Below are positions 26,235 through 35,306 of a DNA stretch of 64,000 bases, in pieces; the stretch's first letter is position 1, and each line of letters opens with the position of its first letter. A model generated the notes under the pieces. It was not told where the DNA came from, did not search any database, and was given only the letters and a program-made list of their open reading frames with translations. This DNA comes from Paenibacillus pabuli. GTDB taxonomy: Bacteria > Bacillota > Bacilli > Paenibacillales > Paenibacillaceae. The position numbers were made by a program, and so were the translations under genes. The stretch lies in assembly GCF_023101145.1 (NCBI RefSeq), contig NZ_CP073714.1, forward strand, positions 5,890,001 to 5,954,000, written 5' to 3'.

Positions 26235-27320
26235 TTATTTCAGTCCAATTTCCTCTTTCGTGTAATATTGACTGCCCACAATATCCTTTTCCACGTTGGT
26301 GCGATCCACAGAAATGGGGTCAAGCAAAAAGGCAGGAATGATCTTTATACCGTTGTTATATGACTTTTCGTCATTCACTTCCGCCGATTCCCCCTGTAAT
26401 ATGCTGTTGGCCATCTCTACCGTCTTCTCCGCCAGCTTGCGGGTGTCCTTGAATACGGTCTGAGTCTGTTCCCCCGCCACAATGGACTTGATCGAAGCCA
26501 GTTCGGCGTCCTGACCGGTAATCACCGGCAGAGGCTTGTTCGCTTTCCCGTAGCCAACCCCTTTTAACGATGAAATGATCCCGATACTGATCCCGTCATA
26601 TGGAGATAACACCGCATCCAGATTATCTGCCGAGTAATAGGCACTGAGCAAATTATCCATTCGCGATTGGGCCAAGGCGCCATCCCAGCGCAGTGTCGCA
26701 ATCTGAGCCATCGTTGTCTGCTTGCTTCGTACAATCAGCTTGCCGGAATCCATGTATGGCTTCAGGACCGACATCGCGCCGTCAAAAAAGAAGTAGGCGT
26801 TGTTGTCATCTGGAGAACCGCCAAACAGCTCAATGTTAAAAGGACCTTTGCCCTCTTTGAGCCCCAGCTTCTGTTCAATGTAGGACGCCTGGAGCACGCC
26901 GACCTTGAAATTGTCAAAAGTGGCGTAATACGTCAAATAGGGAGTGTTGCGTATCAGGCGGTCATACGAAATGACCTGTATACCCTGGTCATGCGCCTTT
27001 TTGATGACATCCGTCAGCGTATTGCCGTCAACGGACGCAATCACCATCACGTCCACACCTTTGGTGATCATGTTCTCAATCTGTGAAATTTGATTCTCCA
27101 CCACGTCCTCTGCGTACTGCAAATCCGTTTTATACCCCTGCTCCTGAAAAAGACGAACCATGTTCTCTCCGTCCCCAACCCAGCGTTCGGAGGATTTCGT
27201 TGGCATCGAAATGCCGACATACCCTTTTTCCTTGCTGCCAGTTTCACTCTCAGCCAGGTTGCAGGCAGAGAGCATCAAGGCCATCACCAGCAGCCAGATG
27301 ATCAGTGCTCCTTTTTTCAT
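26235..27320 (-). CDS. chvE: sugar-binding lipoprotein of the ABC transporter (ChvE-like)
   Basis: About 361 aa. MKKGALIIWLLVMALMLSAC is a lipoprotein signal with lipobox LSAC, cleaved before Cys20. The mature part is a type-1 periplasmic binding protein (YVGISMPTKSSERWVGDG; DVMVIASVDGNTL; ISYDRLI; PVITGQDAELASI) close to ChvE/XylF proteins that bind xylose, glucose, galactose or arabinose. AAAGGGGAAG precedes ATG 27320; the longer frame to 27395 lacks a site. First gene of the transporter operon with a cre-like site upstream. Confidence 0.92.
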   Translation of the reverse strand: MKKGALIIWLLVMALMLSACNLAESETGSKEKGYVGISMPTKSSERWVGDGENMVRLFQEQGYKTDLQYAEDVVENQISQIENMITKGVDVMVIASVDGNTLTDVIKKAHDQGIQVISYDRLIRNTPYLTYYATFDNFKVGVLQASYIEQKLGLKEGKGPFNIELFGGSPDDNNAYFFFDGAMSVLKPYMDSGKLIVRSKQTTMAQIATLRWDGALAQSRMDNLLSAYYSADNLDAVLSPYDGISIGIISSLKGVGYGKANKPLPVITGQDAELASIKSIVAGEQTQTVFKDTRKLAEKTVEMANSILQGESAEVNDEKSYNNGIKIIPAFLLDPISVDRTNVEKDIVGSQYYTKEEIGLK

Positions 27321-27366
27321 ATGAACTTCCCCTTTCCTCAAATCATACGGACTTGAATGAATGATA

Positions 27367-27381
27367 AGATAACGCTTACAA
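27367..27381 (-). promoter_or_regulatory. cre-like catabolite control site
   Basis: Read on the minus strand, TTGTAAGCGTTATCT agrees with the CcpA consensus TGWAANCGNTNWCA except at the last base. It lies 47 bases upstream of the binding-protein start, where CcpA would repress the transporter when glucose is present. Confidence 0.5.
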
Positions 27382-27566
27382 TGCATCCGATACATACAAG
27401 CTGTTGTTCCTGTCTGAAACCCATCGTATCATCCCGGAACAGGAAGGTCTTTGCTGCATTTGAACCTTTTTTATAAATTTTTAACTTTTGTAACCAACGG
27501 GTTCAAGGGTCAGGCGAAGAACCTGCCTGCTGTACGGAATAAATCATTTAAACATCGGCTAACAAC

Positions 27567-27611
27567 AAAAAAAGGACCCGCTCCGCTTGATACAAGCAGA
27601 ACAAATCCCTT
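27567..27611 (-). terminator. terminator between sensor and transporter operons
   Basis: A stem built on GCTTG-ATA-CAAGC with flanking pairs (AAGGGA/TCCTTT), followed on the minus strand by seven T. It closes the response-regulator transcript, so the transporter operon behind it needs its own promoter. Confidence 0.7.
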
Positions 27612-27636
27612 GATGAGAAACCCTTTTTAAACCAGC

Positions 27637-28947
27637 CTATTCACACTCCGATGAGACGCCCTCTCTTGTACCACCGCCTTTGCGATACTGTACAGGCGAG
27701 ATGCCCATCGTTTTTTTGAACGCTGTACTAAAATAATGCTGCGTATCGTACCCTACATGCTCTGCAATCCGATGGATAGGCAATGACGTAGAGTCCAGCA
27801 GCTGCACAGCCTTACGGATGCGGGCATGCGTGACAAGTGTCACGAAGGAGTCGTTCAGCTCTTTCTTGAGCACCCGGCTCAAATACACAGCAGATACTTG
27901 CAGGCGGGAAGCGAGCGATTCCAGCGTCAGATTTCGATCCGTATAGTCCTCTTGAATAAGCTGGCGCGCCCGGCGAACCAGCGGGGACAAACGGGCTTGT
28001 CCATATATAACTTCACGACACTCGCGATAGGTAGCCGGCGCTTCCTCCAACGTACCTATGTGCGTCTCCATATGGACGTGAACGGCAATATTCAGACAGG
28101 AACTGACGGACTGTTCAATTGTGGACTCCATATCTGCAGAGGTCGCCTGCCACAGACATATGCCAATTAACCCGTTCGATTCCCTGAACAGTACATGCGA
28201 CAGGTCCGTCAGCAGTTCACTGATAATATTTTCCACAGCAAAAAGGAACAATTGACGATCATTTTCCCGCATAATGGTCTGTCTTGCTTCTGCCGCAGGC
28301 CAACGCACGATTCCGATCTGCACTGGCGGGGCAGAGGGCAGACGCAAAAACGAGAGCTGCTCGGTCAGCTTCTTATTCTCCGCCTGTCCTTCCAGCCACT
28401 CCAGACAAAAGCGTTGGCGCAGAAGTGGGATATTGCGTTCAATCTGATCCGCAGCCTGTCTCACATACGCCGTTCGCTTCCGTTCTTCATCCAACCGCTG
28501 ACGCAGCCGTGCAAGCGCAGAATACAGCTGTTCTGCCTGTACAGGCTTCAGAATATAATCCTCTACCCCTAGCCGAACCGCCTCCTGGGCATAAGCAAAT
28601 TCATCATGTCCGGACACGATCACACAGCGGCAGTTCGGACAATCGACCTGAAGGCGGCGAATCAGATCGATCCCGTTCAGAAATGGCATGTTCATATCAA
28701 CCAAAATGATATCCACACCCAGAGCTGTAGCCAGTTCCAGCGCTTCCTCGCCATCCTCCGCTTCTCCGGCAACCTCCATGCCCAGTGCTGTCCAGTCGGT
28801 TGAATCCCGAATGCCTTCCCGAATAATGGGCTCATCATCGGCAATCAGCACTCGGTAACGCTTCTCCAAATTCCCTGTCTCTGTCGTAGCCAAAGCTGTC
28901 ATCTCATCCGCTGACGTCCATGTTGTCTGTGCATTGAACTTTTTCAT
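27637..28947 (-). CDS. YesN-like response regulator with AraC output
   Basis: A 436-aa regulator. After an unusual 30-residue leader, residues 32-150 form the receiver domain with acidic pocket D37/D38, phospho-acceptor D84 (IILVDMNMPFLNG) and KPV near 136. The centre is a helical linker, and residues 335-430 are two AraC helix-turn-helices (LTLESLASRLQVSAVYLSRV; IHRIAEHVGYDTQHYFSTAF). Its start overlaps the kinase stop by four bases. It probably activates the sugar transporter operon located just downstream. Confidence 0.92.
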   Translation of the reverse strand: MKKFNAQTTWTSADEMTALATTETGNLEKRYRVLIADDEPIIREGIRDSTDWTALGMEVAGEAEDGEEALELATALGVDIILVDMNMPFLNGIDLIRRLQVDCPNCRCVIVSGHDEFAYAQEAVRLGVEDYILKPVQAEQLYSALARLRQRLDEERKRTAYVRQAADQIERNIPLLRQRFCLEWLEGQAENKKLTEQLSFLRLPSAPPVQIGIVRWPAAEARQTIMRENDRQLFLFAVENIISELLTDLSHVLFRESNGLIGICLWQATSADMESTIEQSVSSCLNIAVHVHMETHIGTLEEAPATYRECREVIYGQARLSPLVRRARQLIQEDYTDRNLTLESLASRLQVSAVYLSRVLKKELNDSFVTLVTHARIRKAVQLLDSTSLPIHRIAEHVGYDTQHYFSTAFKKTMGISPVQYRKGGGTREGVSSECE

Positions 28948-30902
28948 TCGCTCTCCTCCCCCTCTTCCCTGTCCAGTGAACCCGCTGGCGGAAGCTGCCG
29001 CAGCAGCGGATGAATGATCGTCACACTGGTGCCTTCTCCTTCTCTGCTGCCCAGCATAATACCATATTCTTCACCAAAGGAAAGCCGCAGACGGGCCTGT
29101 ACGTTCAACATGCCATAGCTCTTGCCAGCCTTCCCGGACGACGACGCGGTTTCCATACTTTCCAAAGGTGCTGCTAGCAGCTGTTCCATCTCCGCAAGCC
29201 GTTCACCAGACATGCCCGCTCCATCGTCCTGAACCAATAGCAGCAGTTTTCCGTTTTCTGTTTTGGCCTCCACCCGGATTTTGCCTGGCCCTCGTCTGCC
29301 CTTGATTCCATGATAGATTGCATTTTCCACGATGGGCTGGAGCAGCAGCTTGAGCACAAACAACTCACGCATTTCCTCCGGTACAATCAATTCGTACTGT
29401 AGACGATCACGGTATCGGGTCTGTTGAATTTGCAAGTAACTGGTTATATGCTCAAGCTCGGCATGCAAAGGGATGAAGTCATTGCCTTTGCTGAGCCCAA
29501 TGCGAAACAATCTGGAGAGAGCGCCAACCATCTCGGATACATCGTCCGCGCCTTCCTTGCGAGCCATCCAATGGATCGTATCCAATGTATTGTATAAAAA
29601 ATGTGGTTTGATATGCTCCTGCAGGCTGCGCATTTCGGCCTCCCTTTTCTGCCGTTCCTTCAGTTCATTCAGGGATATGAGCTGTTGGATCTGAACCAGC
29701 ATTCGGTTAAAGCTTCTGCCCAGCATACCGATCTCATCGGCGCGGTCGCTCCAGCGACCCGCCATGAGATTGCCCGTCTCCGCTCTGCGCATGTATGACA
29801 TCAGTCGGAAAATGGGCTGCGCAATGGAACGCGAGAACCACAAGGAGGCGCTCAGACCGAATAAACACACCACAAACACAAAGCTGACCACATAGAACTG
29901 AATCTGGCGTACCTCCGTGGTCGATTCCCGTGCAGGAAATACGCCTACCGTTCTCCACCCCGTAAACGCGGAGGACTGATAGATGAACAACAGATCCCTC
30001 CCGTCCGCTTCGGCATTAAACGTCCCGCTGTCACCGGATGGAAACCATTCTGCGGGAATCTGTTCTACCAGCGGATGCTCCGGCATATAGACGCTCCGTC
30101 CTTCTGCATCCGTCACCATCACATAACCGGATTTCCCCAAAGTGACATTCCGCGCAGCCTGTGAAACGGTTCTCAGCTTAAGGTCAATCATAATGACGCC
30201 CAGTACACGTCCCGAGGCTTCATCTGTTATGGAACGGGCAACGGATACGATCTCATTATCCTTATACTGTACGTGTGTTGTAATATTTCGATCGAACGGC
30301 TGACCCAGCACCGTAAAAATGCCCGGATTCGCCGCAGCCCTCCTGTACCAGTCCTCCCGGGTCAGGCTTTGCCTCGCTCGGGGGTACATCTCATTGCTGA
30401 TATAGTCACCACGTCCATTAGCAAGAACGATTCCGGCAATCTCAGGATACAACGTCGTGAAGCCCTGCAAGGTTTGCTTGATTCCATACAGCTGATCCTG
30501 ATCCGTCACATTCCGTTCCTTTTTGGATGCAACTGTGCCAGTATCGGGGTTGTTATCCGATGGTGTTTTTCCTTTCATAAAAGCGATAATATCCGGATCA
30601 AACGCAATCAGGTACGTCATGTTTTGCAGGTTCTCCATCTTGCTGTCGAGTGCTTCATTCACTTTGCCAATGAGCTGCATTGTATGACCCTCAACCTGTC
30701 GCTCAACAATCCGTTCCACCGTCCAGTTCACTAACAATCCCAGACCTACGGAAGGTACGATGGCAAATAACAAAAAGAGCAGCATCAGCTGATAACGCAG
30801 CTGCATATTGCGTAAGCGCAAACGGTACAGGCTCCTCTTCATCCAGAGGTGAATGGCTTCCCGTATCAAGGAACTATTCTGTCGGTTCTGTTTATTTGGC
30901 AT
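28944..30902 (-). CDS. YesM-like sensor histidine kinase
   Basis: About 652 aa. Two membrane helices (near 38-60 and 310-335) flank an extracytoplasmic dCache-like sensor of about 250 residues. Then come a HAMP domain (FRLMSYMRRAETGNL), the His_kinase motif SLQEHIKPHFLYNTLDTIHW with the phospho-His, and an HATPase with N box ENAIYHGIKG and GAGMSGERL. It phosphorylates the adjacent YesN-type regulator. The start lies inside the end of the upstream binding-protein gene; ATG 30917 is an alternative. Confidence 0.92.
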   Translation of the reverse strand: MPNKQNRQNSSLIREAIHLWMKRSLYRLRLRNMQLRYQLMLLFLLFAIVPSVGLGLLVNWTVERIVERQVEGHTMQLIGKVNEALDSKMENLQNMTYLIAFDPDIIAFMKGKTPSDNNPDTGTVASKKERNVTDQDQLYGIKQTLQGFTTLYPEIAGIVLANGRGDYISNEMYPRARQSLTREDWYRRAAANPGIFTVLGQPFDRNITTHVQYKDNEIVSVARSITDEASGRVLGVIMIDLKLRTVSQAARNVTLGKSGYVMVTDAEGRSVYMPEHPLVEQIPAEWFPSGDSGTFNAEADGRDLLFIYQSSAFTGWRTVGVFPARESTTEVRQIQFYVVSFVFVVCLFGLSASLWFSRSIAQPIFRLMSYMRRAETGNLMAGRWSDRADEIGMLGRSFNRMLVQIQQLISLNELKERQKREAEMRSLQEHIKPHFLYNTLDTIHWMARKEGADDVSEMVGALSRLFRIGLSKGNDFIPLHAELEHITSYLQIQQTRYRDRLQYELIVPEEMRELFVLKLLLQPIVENAIYHGIKGRRGPGKIRVEAKTENGKLLLLVQDDGAGMSGERLAEMEQLLAAPLESMETASSSGKAGKSYGMLNVQARLRLSFGEEYGIMLGSREGEGTSVTIIHPLLRQLPPAGSLDREEGEESE

Positions 30903-31899
30903 AATAATCATCCACATTCACGCTTGTTACCACGGAAATTCCGGTGTCCACCGTCACCGGCAGCGGTGCATTCTCACCGGAGGAGGATGGAGCAGGTACG
31001 GTTAGCTGATGATGCAGATGGAACAAATATTGAAGCGACCAGTATCCCATGTTCCAGGTTCCCTGCGCAATCGTAGCCGAAATCGTGCCGCTCTTAATCA
31101 TATCCAGCGTGGCCTTGTTTGTATCAAAGGATATAATTTTGAGCGAACGACCTTCGCTTGAATTTTGGACAGCTTCACCTGCACCTGCCCCTCCGGTCGC
31201 CTCGGTCACAAAAATCCCTGCCAGCTTCGGGTGAGCCTTCATCATTCTAAGCGTCTCGTCTCTCGATACGATCGTATCTCCGTGTCCATCCGCGACTTCA
31301 ACCACCTTCATGGAGGGATACCGCTGCTCAATCGTATCGCGGAACCCCTTGGTCCGTTCCTCATGATTCTGCTGCCCCGGCAGGGTCAGCACGGCGACTT
31401 CACCTTCGCGGGCCATCAGCTCGGCCATTTTATCAGCAGCCGTCACCCCCGCCTTGTAATTGTCCGTCCCGAGAAAAGAATACGCCCGGCTTCCCGGTGC
31501 ATCGGCATCAAACAGCACCACCGGTATATCCGCGTCCAGTGCTTTATTAATGGCCGGGATCAGCGATTGCGGGTCGATGGCAGATATGGCGATTCCCGCG
31601 GGCTTGCGTGCAATAGCCTGCTCAATCACCGTTGTCTGCTCCTTCGCATCATACCGGGTCGCTCCACGGTATTCTACGGTTACGCCAAGCGCATCCCCAG
31701 CATCCTCGAAGCCTTTCAGCGGACTCTTCCAATATTCCAGGCCGGACTGGAATGTAATCATGATGTACGTTTCGCCGATATCCCCGCGCAGCCCCCGGTC
31801 TTCCCAGGAGCCATTCACCTGACTGGAATATTCGAACCGAAGTACATACAATACAAACGCCGAGATTAACAAAATATAAACCAGCAGCATTTTTTTCAA
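30892..31899 (-). CDS. membrane-anchored sugar-binding protein of the sensor operon
   Basis: About 335 aa from a TTG at 31899, with GAGGAA nine bases upstream. MLLVYILLISAFVLYVL near the N-terminus is an uncleaved anchor or signal helix without a lipobox Cys. The rest is a type-1 periplasmic binding protein (ISAIDPQSLIPAINKALDA; PVVLFDADAPGS; SFLGTDNYKAG; GIFVTEATGGAGAG). It overlaps the kinase gene and so is probably a co-sensor that hands the sugar signal to the kinase, as XylFII does for LytS in clostridia. The longer frame to 32049 has no start site. Confidence 0.85.
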   Translation of the reverse strand: MKKMLLVYILLISAFVLYVLRFEYSSQVNGSWEDRGLRGDIGETYIMITFQSGLEYWKSPLKGFEDAGDALGVTVEYRGATRYDAKEQTTVIEQAIARKPAGIAISAIDPQSLIPAINKALDADIPVVLFDADAPGSRAYSFLGTDNYKAGVTAADKMAELMAREGEVAVLTLPGQQNHEERTKGFRDTIEQRYPSMKVVEVADGHGDTIVSRDETLRMMKAHPKLAGIFVTEATGGAGAGEAVQNSSEGRSLKIISFDTNKATLDMIKSGTISATIAQGTWNMGYWSLQYLFHLHHQLTVPAPSSSGENAPLPVTVDTGISVVTSVNVDDYYAK

Positions 31900-32015
31900 T
31901 CCATTCACTTCCTCAAGTGGTCTGGCAGTAAACATTCTGCTTAAATTGTAAACGCAATCATGTAAAAAGGAAACCGCCTTCCATATTCGGGATTCATCTT
32001 TCTTTTCCTGCTCAG

Positions 32016-32044
32016 TTGCATTCTGCTGCAATAATGTACTATAA
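32016..32044 (+). promoter_or_regulatory. predicted promoter for the LysE gene
   Basis: TTGCAT at 32016-32021 and CTATAA at 32039-32044 are separated by 17 bases, placing +1 near 32051, the first base of the hairpin below. Confidence 0.5.
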
Positions 32045-32050
32045 GCCAAT

Positions 32051-32092
32051 GCCTCCCCGGAGTATGATCATGTAACTACAACTCGGGGAGGC
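32051..32092 (+). promoter_or_regulatory. 5'-UTR hairpin masking the LysE ribosome binding site
   Basis: GCCTCCCCG at 32051-32059 pairs perfectly with CGGGGAGGC at 32084-32092. The right arm holds the only Shine-Dalgarno sequence (GGGGAGG) of the LysE gene, four bases before its ATG. A transcript starting near 32051 would therefore fold its ribosome binding site away. Confidence 0.55.
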
Positions 32093-32095
32093 CCT

Positions 32096-32677
32096 ATGAA
32101 TCTTACAGCTTTTTTCATCTATTGTATCGTCGTTACCTTTTCACCCGGCCCCAGCAATATTGTGATTCTCACTTCCGTCGGGCAGGTTGGTCCCCGGAAA
32201 ACGATGGAGTATGTGTGGGGAGCCACCGTTGCATTTGGCTTGTTACTTGTCGCTTCTGCTCTTCTCAATCATGTTCTCGCTGAGGTATTGCCTGGCATTC
32301 TCCATGTGATGCAGATCGTGGGTACCGTTTATATGATATATCTGGCTTATCAAGTCTATAAAATGGGTTCCACCGAGACGGCATCGCAGCAAGTTACGGG
32401 ATTTGTGAACGGTTTAATCATGCAGTTTGTGAATCCCAAAGTGGTTCTGTTCACGTTCACCGTCATTCCCAGCTATGTACTGCCGTACTACGACAGCACC
32501 ATGTCAACCTTTCTGTTCGTGATCATCATTACCATCATCGGCTTCCTGGCCTATTCCAGTTGGGTCGTGTTTGGCTCCGTCTTCAGAACGTTACTCAATC
32601 GTCATCAAAAAGCAGTGAGTATCCTTATGGCTCTTTTTTTGTTATACTCAGCCATTATGGTATCGGGAATCATCTAA
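32096..32677 (+). CDS. LysE family translocator
   Basis: A 193-aa inner-membrane exporter with six predicted helices. The family signature FSPGPSNIVILTSVGQVGPRK lies near residues 15-36, and NGLIMQFVNPKVVLFTF near 100-117 is the second conserved loop. LysE/RhtB proteins export amino acids or related solutes; the substrate is unknown. It is followed 21 bases later by an AraC-type regulator in the same direction, likely its controller. Confidence 0.9.
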   Translation: MNLTAFFIYCIVVTFSPGPSNIVILTSVGQVGPRKTMEYVWGATVAFGLLLVASALLNHVLAEVLPGILHVMQIVGTVYMIYLAYQVYKMGSTETASQQVTGFVNGLIMQFVNPKVVLFTFTVIPSYVLPYYDSTMSTFLFVIIITIIGFLAYSSWVVFGSVFRTLLNRHQKAVSILMALFLLYSAIMVSGII

Positions 32678-32698
32678 CGCGCGGGAGGTGTGTGCAGC

Positions 32699-33475
32699 AT
32701 GGAATTGTTTAACTATAAGAAATCACAGGATGTATTGGCTCTTTCCGCCAGCTTTACGGATTTCACCTATAAAAAGCATTGCCACGAGGAATATGCAGTA
32801 GGAGTCACGCTTCGCGGTATTCAGCAATACCATCTGGACGGACATTATCAGGCCTCCCATCCAAACGGCGTGATGTTATTCAACCGGGAACAGTCCCACG
32901 ATGGAAGTTCCTATGACAAAGCCGGCATAGACTATGTCATGCTTTATCTGAAGCCCGATTTGGTCGAAGAGGTTCTAGGGAAGAAGGAATTGCGTTTTAA
33001 TAGCCCCATCGTCTATGACCCTGTGCTTGCACGAAGCATCCTGATGCTGAATGATGCCGTGCAGAACGGACAGGATGAAGCGAAGTGCAGTGAACTGCTC
33101 TTTAACCTATTGCAATTGCTCTCCCAATCGGAAATAGACACCAAGCTTTGGCGGCCTCAGGACAATCTGGTCCGAAAAGCGAAAGAAATGATGTTTTGCA
33201 GCATTGAAGACGTGCTAAAACTGGATGACCTGTCTGCGGAATTCAACATGTCCAAATTTCAGTTTATCCGTGAGTTCAAGTCCCATGCCGGCATATCCCC
33301 TTACCAGTTTTTTCTGAACTGCAAGGTGGAGCGTGCCAGACAGTCCATTGAAACGCATAAGGATGTTTACTCCGCTGTAGCCGAATGTGGTTTTGTTGAC
33401 CTGACTCATCTGAACAGACACTTTAAACGGGTATTCGGGATCACGGCTTATGAATATATGCTGCAGTTAAACTAA
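32699..33475 (+). CDS. AraC family transcriptional regulator
   Basis: About 258 aa. Residues 1-130 form a cupin sensor (HCHEEYAVGVTLRGIQQYHL; GVMLFNREQSHDGSS), and 160-258 form the two AraC helix-turn-helices (LKLDDLSAEFNMSKFQFIREF; YSAVAECGFVDLTHLNRHFK). This is the AraC type with an N-terminal cupin often found beside LysE exporters. GGGAGGT precedes ATG 32699. It probably activates the LysE unit. Confidence 0.92.
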   Translation: MELFNYKKSQDVLALSASFTDFTYKKHCHEEYAVGVTLRGIQQYHLDGHYQASHPNGVMLFNREQSHDGSSYDKAGIDYVMLYLKPDLVEEVLGKKELRFNSPIVYDPVLARSILMLNDAVQNGQDEAKCSELLFNLLQLLSQSEIDTKLWRPQDNLVRKAKEMMFCSIEDVLKLDDLSAEFNMSKFQFIREFKSHAGISPYQFFLNCKVERARQSIETHKDVYSAVAECGFVDLTHLNRHFKRVFGITAYEYMLQLN

Positions 33476-33508
33476 TTGAATCGGTAGCATTATCCGACCA
33501 AATGTATA

Positions 33509-33558
33509 AAATCCCCGCATGGAACGCGAGCTTATCTCAACGTTCCACACGGGGATTT
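33509..33558 (+). terminator. terminator after the LysE-AraC unit
   Basis: AAATCCCCG plus TGGAACG pair with CGTTCCA and CGGGGATTT, followed by ATTTTTTC. The stem is long and strong and could also serve the opposite strand. Confidence 0.85.
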
Positions 33559-33606
33559 ATTTTTTCGTTCCCGTAATACCATTTCCCCTTGTATCAGATT
33601 CTAACA

Positions 33607-34173
33607 TCAGGCGCGCTTCTTCCTTCTCCAGATCCAGCCACTTACCAATACAAGCAATAGAATAACCCCACCATATACTATGAAATAAAATGACCAACTT
33701 CGTCCATAATCAGCTTCTCCAAAATCATCCTGGCTCACTGCTTTTCCTGCTCCCAGCAGCTTTAACGCATCTCCAGCTTGATCAACGGAAACATTGCCGC
33801 TGCAAAGATTCGTATGCAGCTTATTGTCCATTTTATTCTGATAAGCAAAGATCAGATAGGATTGGTTCTCCTCCAATTGAATCCCGCATGAATCCGAACC
33901 AGCATCATTACCCATGACGGTCATTCGTTTAGAAGAAACACCTTTCCATGCGGTGTCCACCTCAAAGGTATATGCTCTCAATCGGTCAGGGCTGAATATT
34001 TGCGTTCCCCCCTTTTTCACCACTTTACCTGTAAATACCGATGTGGACGTCTTCAGTTTCTCCTTGGCATTTGATTCGACACAGCTGCAAGCATAAGCTC
34101 TCTCTTCCCAAAATCCCGTGAATCCAGTTGAAATGACTAACAGAACCAACGTTATCCAGACTAAACGTTTCAT
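33607..34173 (-). CDS. TIMP-like secreted protein with C-terminal anchor
   Basis: A 188-aa surface protein. Residues 1-28 are a signal peptide (MKRLVWITLVLLVISTGF), ending just before CSC. The mature protein starts ACSCVESNAKEKLKTSTSVF, the pattern of the tissue-inhibitor-of-metalloproteinase (TIMP/netrin) OB fold, with later Cys in DSCGIQL and NLCSGNVS that could form disulfides. The C-terminus has a membrane helix (FYFIVYGGVILLLVLVSGWIW) and RRKKRA. Whether it inhibits proteases is unknown. Confidence 0.8.
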   Translation of the reverse strand: MKRLVWITLVLLVISTGFTGFWEERAYACSCVESNAKEKLKTSTSVFTGKVVKKGGTQIFSPDRLRAYTFEVDTAWKGVSSKRMTVMGNDAGSDSCGIQLEENQSYLIFAYQNKMDNKLHTNLCSGNVSVDQAGDALKLLGAGKAVSQDDFGEADYGRSWSFYFIVYGGVILLLVLVSGWIWRRKKRA

Positions 34174-34329
34174 TTCCGTTCTCCTTCTTCCTGAATTGAA
34201 CTTGCCTTGATATGTAATTGTCGAATTCCTCCAAATTCCATAATTATAAATTATTATAACATAATGATAATCCCCATAATATGGATTTTTTTCGAGCTAT
34301 CGCTTGGTTTGTGCTCCAGCTGCCTTTTA

Positions 34330-35202
34330 TTATTTCAGAAAAGACTGGGAAATTTGTTTTGCCGTATCCATCATGACCGAATTGCTGGACATCACCGTTA
34401 AAATACTCGCTCGTGTATTCACATCCATCTTCTTCAGTACATCTATCGTTTTGACAGAGTCGGCCTGGAACAATTTTTGGATCAGCAGGGCTGCACTTGG
34501 GGAAGACATTTTGGAGAAGGTTTGTACCAGTTTCTTGACCGATTGGCTAGCTATGTTGCTATTCTGCTTGTTGATTTTACGCTGAATAAGCGCAAGATCA
34601 TGATCCGTTACTACAGAGCGAGGCTTCATTTGCATGGAAAGGGTTGCAACCCGGTCCGGGTCCATTTTACTCCAAATCAGCGCCCTTTGTTCTGGGGACA
34701 TTTCGGTCATGGCATACACGATCTCCAGATCGGTCAATTGTGCGAGTGCAGCAGCAGCCTTGTTTGGAGGCATACCGACATAAGTCTTGGCAACGTCCTT
34801 GGCTGCAGCCATATGATCCGTTGACTGTACAGCCGGAACCACCGGAATTTTGGAAGCTGTGGCTTGGGGCTGAACGGATTTCTGTGCTTGCAACGAAGCC
34901 ATGGATGATGCCTGAGCTTGACTGACTGGATTGTCAGATGCAACAGTCGGTGTTGCATGAACTCCTGTTACGTTCTCCACAGCATGCAGTACGGTGTCCT
35001 TGACAGATGGAACCAGAAAAAATGCGGATGCTCCCGCAGCGCCAATGCAGATCAAGGCAACAAGCCACCCCATCCCCGATGCTTTCTTTTTAGGCGGTGC
35101 TTTTGGCGTGATTTTGGCTGGCTCAGATTTGATCTCGTTATTAGATGTTTTGGCATATGTAGTTGAACTAATGGGTTGAACCCGATTCGGCCGGCTCATC
35201 AT
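34330..35202 (-). CDS. membrane protein with MgtE-N/MotE-like domain
   Basis: About 290 aa. After a 45-residue basic, Pro/Lys-rich cytosolic segment comes one membrane helix (GWLVALICIGAAGASAFFLV), then a Ser/Ala/Gln-rich linker, and finally a helical domain of repeated 30-residue units (MPPNKAAAALAQLTDLEIVY; MSPEQRALIWSKMDPDRVA; MSSPSAALLIQKLFQADSV; MDVNTRASILTVMSSNSV) like the MgtE N domain and FliG/MotE. No flagellar gene is near. GAGAGAAG precedes paired ATGs at 35202 and 35199. Confidence 0.75.
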   Translation of the reverse strand: MMSRPNRVQPISSTTYAKTSNNEIKSEPAKITPKAPPKKKASGMGWLVALICIGAAGASAFFLVPSVKDTVLHAVENVTGVHATPTVASDNPVSQAQASSMASLQAQKSVQPQATASKIPVVPAVQSTDHMAAAKDVAKTYVGMPPNKAAAALAQLTDLEIVYAMTEMSPEQRALIWSKMDPDRVATLSMQMKPRSVVTDHDLALIQRKINKQNSNIASQSVKKLVQTFSKMSSPSAALLIQKLFQADSVKTIDVLKKMDVNTRASILTVMSSNSVMMDTAKQISQSFLK

Positions 35203-35306
35203 GATCACTTCTCTCTCGTATGGAATTAAAGCCCAGTCTAGACCTTCTTCATTAAAATTTGATAAGAAAACGGCATTACATTTTTTAATCTTTTCCAATT
35301 TGAATG

